Below are positions 8,950-16,642 of a DNA stretch of 35,517 nucleotides, piece after piece; the stretch's first letter is position 1, and the number at the start of each line of letters is the position of its first letter. The notes beneath the pieces were generated by a model, which did not search any database, was not told the origin of the DNA, and saw only the letters and a program-made list of their open reading frames with translations. The stretch is from Candidatus Achromatium palustre (GTDB lineage: Bacteria > Pseudomonadota > Gammaproteobacteria > Chromatiales > Chromatiaceae), in NCBI GenBank assembly GCA_001044195.1, contig LFCU01000271.1:1-35517 (forward strand), in the 5' to 3' direction. The position numbers and the translations under genes were made by a program.

Positions 8950-9670
8950 TTTTACCTGGAATAGTTGGGGAGCTAGTGTAGCCGGTCCAGCACATATAAA
9001 GGCTGGTGTTTCTAATCAGGATTCATGGCTAAAAAAGTCTTACACATGGGGTAATGTAGTTGTAGTTTCAGATGGTTTAGGTAGTAAACCCCATGCAGAT
9101 CATGGATCTAAACAAGCGTGTCATGCGGTTCTGGAAGCAGCTAAAATTTACCAACAGCATCCACAAGCAAATATCGTCGATATTCTACGACTTATTCATG
9201 CTCATTGGCGTATAAAAATAGCACCTTTCACTCCTGCTGAATGTGGAGCAACGTGTCTATTTGCAATACAGTTTGAAAAGACAATTACGTTAGGCCGTCT
9301 CGGTGACGGTATGATTGCAGTTTATGGACAATCTACACCAAATGGTTTCTTGCTTACCGATAACAAACAAGATACATTTACAAATTACACCTATTGCCTA
9401 CAACAAGAGTTCACACCGCATTATTGGCAAACAGCTACAATTGAAAGCACTAAATGTGATGCCATTGTCTTGTGTACAGATGGAATATCGGAGGATCTTG
9501 TACCAGAAAAAAAAATATCTTTTGCTCAAGAGTTGTATTTAGACTATAAAAATTTAGATTCTAAGCAAAGAGGTAAGGATCTTAAAAGATGGCTCAATGA
9601 ATGGCCCGTCCCTGGACACTCTGATGACAAGACGATTGCCTGTCTGTTTAAGAAAGGAGTGAACACATGA
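8942..9670 (+). CDS. PP2C-type serine/threonine protein phosphatase
   Basis: The start at ATG 8942 gives 242 residues. It fits an AGAGGAAG site inside the upstream gene and an 8-bp overlap; longer frames begin inside the vWA domain and read nonsense. PP2C motifs appear in order: SNQDSW (D27), VVSDGLGS (metal ligand D44), LGRLGDGMI (121-123), LCTDGISED (D180) and GHSDDKTIA (D228, D229). All the metal-binding aspartates are present, so it should be an active Mn/Mg phosphatase, probably reversing the action of the kinase encoded next. It overlaps that gene by 4 bp (ATGA). This is the standard phosphatase of TerY-P modules. Confidence 0.9.
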   Translation: MLNFTWNSWGASVAGPAHIKAGVSNQDSWLKKSYTWGNVVVVSDGLGSKPHADHGSKQACHAVLEAAKIYQQHPQANIVDILRLIHAHWRIKIAPFTPAECGATCLFAIQFEKTITLGRLGDGMIAVYGQSTPNGFLLTDNKQDTFTNYTYCLQQEFTPHYWQTATIESTKCDAIVLCTDGISEDLVPEKKISFAQELYLDYKNLDSKQRGKDLKRWLNEWPVPGHSDDKTIACLFKKGVNT

Positions 9671-11160
9671 AATACGATATTAAGCCCAAATATACCGATC
9701 AATTCTTAAATGAGCACCTTAGTGGAGAGAAGCTTGGAGATGGCGGTCAAGGAGTCGTTTTTAGAACAAAAGATCCTGATTTGGCGATAAAGTTATCAGC
9801 CAATGATGGTCAATTGATTGAAGATAAAGATCAAATTGAGAAATCGCAGAGCATATTTAAGAAGCTAAGGATTTTCCCTTTAGACGGAGTGAAGGTAGCG
9901 ACTCCATTGGTGGTATTGAAGGATGCTCCTGGCTATGTAATGCAGGTCATGAGTGACATGATTCCATTTAGTTCATTTCTTTTTGGCGAACAAAAAAGGG
10001 AGGTGGTGGAATCCTACACAATCCCCAAATGGCTCGATGGTTGCGATAAAAGGTATGCTCAAGAGATTACTCATTATCTCAACTCGGGTGGACTCCGTAA
10101 GAGACTTAACGCCCTATACAAATGTTCGAGCATTCTCTGCCAAATTCATGGTCGTGGAATCGTCTATGGAGATATAAACCCCAATAATGAATTTGTTTCG
10201 GAAAATATTGGCATGTCAGAGGTCTGGCTAATCGATGCTGATAATCTTCGCTTTGAAAAAGACGATGGTGTGAGGATATATTTCCCTCGATTTGGAGCCC
10301 CTGAAATAGTTCAAGGAAAAGCAGGTGCCTCAACGCAAGGAGATTGCCATGCGTTTGCAGTATTAGCATATCTTATTCTGACAAACCTACATCCATTTGT
10401 TGGCGATTTAGTTCTTGATGGCGATGACTGGGCTGAAGATATTGATGAAGGCGAAACTTTAGAAGATATGGCTTTCTCCGGTAAGTTGCCATGGATTAAT
10501 GATCAGGAAGATGATTCTAATAACAGAGAAAATGGTGGCCTTCGAGGTGTCTTAACTCTCACAGCACAATTAGATAAACTTTTCCAAGCTACATTCGGCC
10601 AGGGAAGGACATCTCCCTCACTGCGACCAACTATCTACTATTGGCCTAAAGCTCTTGCTCAAGCAGCGGATATGACCGTTACATGCACGGAGTGTTCCAT
10701 GAACTATTACTATGACTTCATTCATCCGGAAACAGAGGGACATCATTGCCCTTACTGTAAAACACAGAGACCGCAAGTACTCATTCTTGAATCTTATCGA
10801 TGGAATGGACCTAATAAGCCCTTAAACTCGCCATGTTGGCACTATATCAGGGAATTTCCTCAAAATTCACAACTGACGATACCGAGACGAGTTTTTGATG
10901 ATTTCAGAATACTTGATTCAGATACAGCAGAGGTGTTAATCTCTGCAACCAATAAAGAAATTCTGATTAAAAAGTTAGATCATGGCAAAGCTGAATTATT
11001 CATTGCCGCTGACAGCCATCAGCAAAGTGAATTTCAGAAGATCTATTCGCAAATAAAAATAGACGGGGAAACACCAGATGTTAAGTTCTGGATGTTCGCT
11101 CATTTAAATAGCCCTCGGTTGGTCCACTGTATGATCAGCGGAGGTGGCAAATGCGACTGA
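9667..11160 (+). CDS. TerY-P type Ser/Thr protein kinase with C-terminal zinc ribbon
   Basis: This 497-residue protein has the kinase fold at about 15-330. The glycine loop is LGDGGQGVVF (23-32), the ATP lysine K42 is in LAIKL, the catalytic loop is VYGDINPNN (D169, N174) and the metal-binding aspartate is in IDADN (D190). The loop replaces the usual HRD with YGD, and the DFG triad with DAD, as in divergent bacterial kinases, but the catalytic residues remain. After the kinase comes a zinc ribbon, C340-x2-C343 and C361-x2-C364. A C-terminal domain of about 120 residues is unassigned; it contains a short beta-rich stretch (RRVFDDFRILDSDTAEVLIS). An AAAGGAG site precedes the ATG. The gene overlaps the PP2C gene by 4 bp and the helicase gene by 10 bp. 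Substrates are probably other proteins of this operon. Confidence 0.88.
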   Translation: MKYDIKPKYTDQFLNEHLSGEKLGDGGQGVVFRTKDPDLAIKLSANDGQLIEDKDQIEKSQSIFKKLRIFPLDGVKVATPLVVLKDAPGYVMQVMSDMIPFSSFLFGEQKREVVESYTIPKWLDGCDKRYAQEITHYLNSGGLRKRLNALYKCSSILCQIHGRGIVYGDINPNNEFVSENIGMSEVWLIDADNLRFEKDDGVRIYFPRFGAPEIVQGKAGASTQGDCHAFAVLAYLILTNLHPFVGDLVLDGDDWAEDIDEGETLEDMAFSGKLPWINDQEDDSNNRENGGLRGVLTLTAQLDKLFQATFGQGRTSPSLRPTIYYWPKALAQAADMTVTCTECSMNYYYDFIHPETEGHHCPYCKTQRPQVLILESYRWNGPNKPLNSPCWHYIREFPQNSQLTIPRRVFDDFRILDSDTAEVLISATNKEILIKKLDHGKAELFIAADSHQQSEFQKIYSQIKIDGETPDVKFWMFAHLNSPRLVHCMISGGGKCD

Positions 11161-14100
11161 AAGACATAAATGCTGAAATAACCTTTGAATTATGGATGAA
11201 ACCAAAGCTAGCCGGAGAAACTCCAAATATGGGTGTAGGACATATCTCTGCAAATAATAATGGACAGATATACAAATTAAGAATTAATGGCCAACAATGG
11301 AGTATGCTGCTTAGAGATGCCCCAGCAGAAAAGGATCTAAATTTCCATTTAAAAAGAGGCTGTGCGCACCTTGCTGAGGTAATACAGGTTGCCAAGGACG
11401 GTAGTGCGCTTGTCAAAATCATCTTTTTCAATGGTGAAATTGTTGAAATTGGCGATGTAGAGATCGGTATTGATGAGCGCATAGAATCAACAGCTAAACG
11501 AAATGGCATTCGGTTTCATGGAGCGAAAGAGCTGGGGAGACTGCTTGCAGAAAAGCTGACTCTTGAAGTTGGCGAAGAATCATATTTCCTTATGTATTCA
11601 GGAAATTCCGCAAACCAAGATTTTGATTATGCAGATTCGGATGAAGACGAGATCAAAGTGGCCGAAGAACTTCGTTCGTTTTCTATATGTGGAGAAAATT
11701 TAAGTATCCCAGTGGACAAGCGAAAACTTTCTCAGTATGAAGAAATATTTCATGCATCTAAGGCTATTTTCAGAGATCAACAAAAACTAAATGGATCGCT
11801 TCGACTTGCCCAAGGAAAACTCAAATTTTTATCAACTCCAGAACGTATCAAAGCTCTAGCTGCTGGAGCGATGAGTCGACTTACCAAGGAAACAGGCAGT
11901 TACCTGAAACAGTGGGATGAATACGGTGCGATAGAAGGTGAAATGTTGCTAGCAAGGGCCAAAGCTGTTGGGAGAATTAACTACCATGGCTATGAAAAGA
12001 CTACAAAAGGGGTTAAGTTCTTTGTGTCGTCTATTCCGGATCAACTTAACGAAGACGATGAGATAGAGATCACCTCCGAAGAACCTTTATACCTTAAACA
12101 CCCTGATCTTACATGGGAAGCCTACAGCAAGGCTCTGGAAGAAGAATTTGCATCCAAAAAGGAGCAGAAAAAGAACGATGCTGAAAATAATACCCACTCT
12201 ATCTATGCTCCGATCCTTAAACTTTCAAAAACAAGCATTGAATTGGATCTGCAGTCCATCCCGTCTGATCAGATGTTTTTTATTCTATCCATCAATGGGG
12301 ACAAGATTCAGATTGAAAGACGAATGCGGGCACGGTCAGCCATTCTGGAAGGACGCTGTGCTAATCCTCTTCTTGGCCTGCTGATTGAAGAAGGAGGAAC
12401 TATCCCCAACATACAGCGCATCACCAAACTGAAACCTTTGACATCATTCGTCAAAGAGAAAATTTTCAAGCACCCTCCAACAGATAAGCAGGTGGAGGCT
12501 ATAGAAATTGCGTTGAACACTCCGGATATTGCTCTTATTCAGGGACCTCCAGGAACAGGCAAAACAACTGTAGTTACTGCCATTCTTGAAAGGCTCAATG
12601 AGGAATATGACAAAACCAAGTCGATAAGAGGGCAGATACTTGTTTCTGGTTTTCAGCATGATGCAGTAGAGAATATCGTTGCGAGATTAAGTATTAATGC
12701 TCTTCCAGCGGTTAAGTTCGGCAGAAGGTCCGGTGATTCGGAGTTTACGGCAAATGCCGTCACTGAAAAAATTAACAAATGGTGTTCCAGTGTCGCCGAG
12801 AATATTCGAAGCAAAAATCCTCAAATTGCTTCAACTGAAGATCAAGTAAGACTCGCAGAGCTATTTATTGCATATTCAGTGTGTCCTTCGAAGAATAACA
12901 CCGTCAGTTTAATGGAACGTATTCTGGATTTGCCCAGAGATGTAATTTCTGCAGAGATCACCAATGAGGCTAAAGAAATCATCAATTCCCTACAGACAGA
13001 ATTGCGACCAAGTGATCCTTCCACCTTGCGGCTCGTTCGCGCCCTGCGTGTAAGTGAAGCTGCCTTTAAAGATGATGGCGCGGCAAGAGCTGTCGATTTG
13101 CTGGACAAGATCGAAGACGAATCAGCCAATTTAGATTTAAGCGTTCTTGAAAAAGCAGCTCGTTGGCGGAGCAGTGAGCCGCTAAGTTTTCTTCCAGAGC
13201 TGAAAGGGTTGAAAGAGTTGCTACTCTATAAATATCTGCCTACACCCGATTTTCGGACCGAAAAACCAAGAGAGGATGTTTTGAGATTAGTAGCAACGGT
13301 ATCTCAGCTTCTGGAAAAAAAACTTAATTCAACCAATAAGCGGGATGCAATCTTAGCTGAATTTTTACATGAACTTGAAGATAATCCGGATGGTGTTCGT
13401 GAGGCCATCGAGGATTACAACTTTGTGTATGCTGCAACCACTCAACAAAGTGTAGGAAAAGATATACTTAGATCTAAAAATAAGTATGTTAAATACGATG
13501 AGAAGCCCGAAATGGCAAAATATGACACGGTAATTATAGATGAAGCCGCAAGAACCAGCCCGCGAGATCTGCTTATTCCGATGTCTCAGGCGGAAAAAAG
13601 GATAATCCTTGTCGGAGACCACAGGCAGCTACCTCACTTGATTGATGAAGAGGTAGCTAAAGTTTTGGAAGGTGACAATTCATACAGTTCACCGGTTAAG
13701 GTCGATTTTGTGAAGAAAAGTATGTTTGAGTATCTATTTAACCGCCTAAAAAAATTGGAAGAGAAGGATGGCATCAAACGAACAGTGACGCTGGATGCTC
13801 AATACCGCACACATCCCCTGTTGGGTGATTTTGCTAGCAATAACTTCTATCAGGAATACAACGAGGGTTACCGATCTCCATTATCTGAAAACCACTTTAA
13901 ACAACATCTTCAGGGGATAGAAAATAAGGCTGCAATTTGGATCGACGTACCACATAGTCAAGGGCGAGAAGAACAAACGGATAGTAAAAGTAGACGGCGA
14001 AATGTTGAAGCAAAAGTTATCGCTGAACATTTGAATAAGTGGATTACTTCTAAAGAAGGTACCAGCTTAAGTTTTGGTGTAATCAGCTTTTACAAGGCGC

Positions 14101-14525
14101 AGGTGTTTGCTGTTTATGAAACTTTGCAAAAATATGGTATTACAGAACGTGCACAGGATGGCACATGGCAAATATACCAGAAATACCGATTTCTTGAAAA
14201 TGGCGAAGAGCGGCTTCGCATCGGTACTGTTGATGCTTTTCAAGGTATGGAATTCGATATTGTATTTCTTTCCATGGTGCGTACCCAAGAATCTAAACGG
14301 CTGGCAAGCTGGATCGAGAAAGAATCAGACTCCGATAAAGTCAAGCGTGGAGTATTCGGCCATCTCATGTCGAAAAATCGTTTATGCGTAAGTATGAGTC
14401 GACAGAAGAAGGTTTTAGCTATTGTGGGTGACGCAAATCTAGCAAATACCTCAATAGCTGTAGATGCAGTTCCGGCTCTGAAAAACTTCTATGATTTGTG
14501 CCATGAACAGGGGGCAATCCTATGA
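11151..14525 (+). CDS. UPF1-like superfamily 1B helicase (CnuH-like)
   Basis: This 1124-residue protein has helicase motifs spread from 465 to 1085: I GPPGTGKT (465-472), II IIDEAA (D797, E798), III VGDHRQL (821-827), V TVDAFQGMEFD (1026-1036) and VI VSMSRQKK (from 1080). DEAA and the motif V form place it in the UPF1/DNA2/SMUBP2 group. A helical insertion of about 230 residues lies between motifs Ia and II. The N-terminal 450 residues include beta-rich stretches, for example 260-310, that could be OB folds. The protein probably unwinds or translocates on RNA or DNA. A related UPF1-like helicase is a named part of CoCoNuT systems. The start has a GGAGGT site. It overlaps the kinase gene by 10 bp and the next gene by 4 bp (ATGA). 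No nuclease motif was found. Confidence 0.9.
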   Translation: MRLKDINAEITFELWMKPKLAGETPNMGVGHISANNNGQIYKLRINGQQWSMLLRDAPAEKDLNFHLKRGCAHLAEVIQVAKDGSALVKIIFFNGEIVEIGDVEIGIDERIESTAKRNGIRFHGAKELGRLLAEKLTLEVGEESYFLMYSGNSANQDFDYADSDEDEIKVAEELRSFSICGENLSIPVDKRKLSQYEEIFHASKAIFRDQQKLNGSLRLAQGKLKFLSTPERIKALAAGAMSRLTKETGSYLKQWDEYGAIEGEMLLARAKAVGRINYHGYEKTTKGVKFFVSSIPDQLNEDDEIEITSEEPLYLKHPDLTWEAYSKALEEEFASKKEQKKNDAENNTHSIYAPILKLSKTSIELDLQSIPSDQMFFILSINGDKIQIERRMRARSAILEGRCANPLLGLLIEEGGTIPNIQRITKLKPLTSFVKEKIFKHPPTDKQVEAIEIALNTPDIALIQGPPGTGKTTVVTAILERLNEEYDKTKSIRGQILVSGFQHDAVENIVARLSINALPAVKFGRRSGDSEFTANAVTEKINKWCSSVAENIRSKNPQIASTEDQVRLAELFIAYSVCPSKNNTVSLMERILDLPRDVISAEITNEAKEIINSLQTELRPSDPSTLRLVRALRVSEAAFKDDGAARAVDLLDKIEDESANLDLSVLEKAARWRSSEPLSFLPELKGLKELLLYKYLPTPDFRTEKPREDVLRLVATVSQLLEKKLNSTNKRDAILAEFLHELEDNPDGVREAIEDYNFVYAATTQQSVGKDILRSKNKYVKYDEKPEMAKYDTVIIDEAARTSPRDLLIPMSQAEKRIILVGDHRQLPHLIDEEVAKVLEGDNSYSSPVKVDFVKKSMFEYLFNRLKKLEEKDGIKRTVTLDAQYRTHPLLGDFASNNFYQEYNEGYRSPLSENHFKQHLQGIENKAAIWIDVPHSQGREEQTDSKSRRRNVEAKVIAEHLNKWITSKEGTSLSFGVISFYKAQVFAVYETLQKYGITERAQDGTWQIYQKYRFLENGEERLRIGTVDAFQGMEFDIVFLSMVRTQESKRLASWIEKESDSDKVKRGVFGHLMSKNRLCVSMSRQKKVLAIVGDANLANTSIAVDAVPALKNFYDLCHEQGAIL

Positions 14526-16642
14526 GTGTCCAAAATAGAAAAAGCAGGGCAAAGGATCAGCGTCCTAAAGTAATCAGTTTCCACGCTGCATTGGATGGAT
14601 TGAACATTGCCGCTAAGCAAAGTGTTCTCTGGCCATGCCACGCATTCAACATCTCTATTCCACAAAAGAAAAAAAGCGGCCTTAATGTGTTCGAGGAAAC
14701 AATCTTAAAGATTACAGAGATTGAATCTGGTGATACAGAAAATATTGCGTTACTCACTTGTCTGGAACAGGAACTGGTAGCCTTTATTCAGAATCGTCTC
14801 AACCAGCTCAGCCTTTTGGATGACCGCTATGAGCTGTCTGAAGATGGTAAAAAACTTCTTGAGAGTTGGCGTAATAAAGACGAGGCAAGCGTTGAATATG
14901 TTGCAGGAACTGTTTTTGTGGATCTTCATTCTGGAAAACTGTTGCCCTACATTCACATGGGGAATCTCAAACAAGAGAAAATTTCATCGATTGATGGTCC
15001 ATTCATCACGCTTGAGCTTGGTTCAACAGGGAAGTCAAAAAGTGTTCGATGCCGTCAGATTTTTCCCAATGTAAGTCCTCATCGGGAAATAGTTCCTGAC
15101 TCCAACGATATCATTAGAGCTATCAGGGAGTTTAAGAAAAAATATAAACGGCATTCGCTGTTGAACCAAGGTGTCGATCAGTACCCACCACCGATTCCAA
15201 TGGTTGAAGCTATATCTGTAAATAAGACTCCTGAATTAGTCTACTTACATTGTGAAGCACTTATCCAGAGAGGTAATTCTGATCTTTTGGTAACAGATGG
15301 TTGCGGTTTTGGCTTCTCTGAAAGCTTTGCCGAGCACCTTACTAAGAATGTCGATTGGGTTACTAAGCTCAAACAAAAAGGGATTGTTGACAAGATTGGC
15401 AATGTTGCCGAAGGCTCGAACAGTAAATTATCAAGGAAATCATTTAAGTATGCCGAAATAAGCAGGCGAATTGCAGAAAGCAAATCAGTATTACAGAACA
15501 TTAAGAATCTGAAAGTTAATAGTACAGATTATGAGCATGACTACAGGCAAGAGGTTGAAAATGGCATCAAGAATCTATATGTAGCATTAGAGTGGTCATT
15601 GCGCCAGGTGGTTGCTGATAATCTAGTTTCTGAATGGGAGCAGGTATTTTCTGCTAGTAACTTTCGAGATAATGAAAGACTACTGGTTGAGTTTGCTAAA
15701 AAAGTTGGTTTTACCGTAAACGTTAACAATATGAGTCTATTACAAGTTAAGCCAGGTGCCATTCGACAAATCGAGAACGGCAAGGTAGAACTTCAACCTT
15801 TATTAGCACTTGCTATCGCTGGAGCAAGCAGCAATGCAAACCATCCTATACATCGTTTAGCTCAAAATCACTCTGGATTCCTGACTCATGCATTAAGATT
15901 AAAAAAATATCGCAATTCTATAGAGCATGGCAATATAAAAGAGCTGGATGTTGATGAAAATACACTACAACTGTTGATTGAAATAACTATAACCATGATT
16001 ATTTCATTGATACCTGATGTTGCAGAGGACTTAGATGAATCTGATAGGTTTTCCAATGATAGAGATATCGATCAAGAAAGGCTCAAGGCAAATGTTAAGC
16101 TGGAGAAGGCACTAGGAACTGCGTTTGTTTCAAGTCTAAATGGAGATATTAAGGAACAATTAATCCGTTCTGAACTTATGTTAGCACGATTTACTACGGA
16201 AAAGGCCATTGAAGTCATCAAGTGCTACGCATCAGCCATGCAACATGCTCTTTTGGATGCGGTAAAAGACCGCAGGCTTGAAATTAAAAGCGATGCGATT
16301 AAAAAATCTGCGATTGACAAAATCGTTCAAACTGGATTCTTCTCTGCTTTAGAGCGTGTGCCTAAACAATTAACCACGGTGGCTCTACATAATATCAGGC
16401 TTGCCATTCAAGGCTCTAGCACAACACTGGGAGCTCACCTTCTTGCAATTTTCCTGTTAGGATCGGAAAGCGAACTAATTCAGCTTCAAGAATCAGATCC
16501 CGCATTCGTTGATTTAGTTGCGAATTTAATCCAGCTGCGTGGACACGGCAACAAACAACAATCTAACTTTTCACAAGATGACATGGAGTCGTTGCAAAAC
16601 AATGTATTCGAAGCAATCAAAATAATAACAGAGGTATTTTAA
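14522..16642 (+). CDS. HEPN-domain protein, predicted ribonuclease
   Basis: This 706-residue protein's clearest signal is a HEPN motif R-x4-H (R464 to H469, RNSIEH). It follows a helical stretch (LKKY) and an extended helical region, and lies in the middle of the protein. The N-terminal 230 residues are mixed alpha/beta with a possible small beta barrel near 125-185 (FVDLHSGKLLPYIHMG); no family was recognised. Residues 520-700 are helical. In defence loci HEPN domains commonly cut RNA, often tRNA or mRNA, and cause dormancy or cell death. It sits between the helicase (4-bp overlap) and the McrB-like ATPase (1-bp overlap), where CoCoNuT systems often carry RNases. The HEPN call is motif-based; the rest of the protein is unassigned. 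Confidence 0.72.
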   Translation: MSVQNRKSRAKDQRPKVISFHAALDGLNIAAKQSVLWPCHAFNISIPQKKKSGLNVFEETILKITEIESGDTENIALLTCLEQELVAFIQNRLNQLSLLDDRYELSEDGKKLLESWRNKDEASVEYVAGTVFVDLHSGKLLPYIHMGNLKQEKISSIDGPFITLELGSTGKSKSVRCRQIFPNVSPHREIVPDSNDIIRAIREFKKKYKRHSLLNQGVDQYPPPIPMVEAISVNKTPELVYLHCEALIQRGNSDLLVTDGCGFGFSESFAEHLTKNVDWVTKLKQKGIVDKIGNVAEGSNSKLSRKSFKYAEISRRIAESKSVLQNIKNLKVNSTDYEHDYRQEVENGIKNLYVALEWSLRQVVADNLVSEWEQVFSASNFRDNERLLVEFAKKVGFTVNVNNMSLLQVKPGAIRQIENGKVELQPLLALAIAGASSNANHPIHRLAQNHSGFLTHALRLKKYRNSIEHGNIKELDVDENTLQLLIEITITMIISLIPDVAEDLDESDRFSNDRDIDQERLKANVKLEKALGTAFVSSLNGDIKEQLIRSELMLARFTTEKAIEVIKCYASAMQHALLDAVKDRRLEIKSDAIKKSAIDKIVQTGFFSALERVPKQLTTVALHNIRLAIQGSSTTLGAHLLAIFLLGSESELIQLQESDPAFVDLVANLIQLRGHGNKQQSNFSQDDMESLQNNVFEAIKIITEVF

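Noticed and set aside
9315-9542. 75-codon plus-strand frame inside the PP2C gene
   Set aside because: It is a shadow frame; the PP2C metal-binding motifs are in the other frame.
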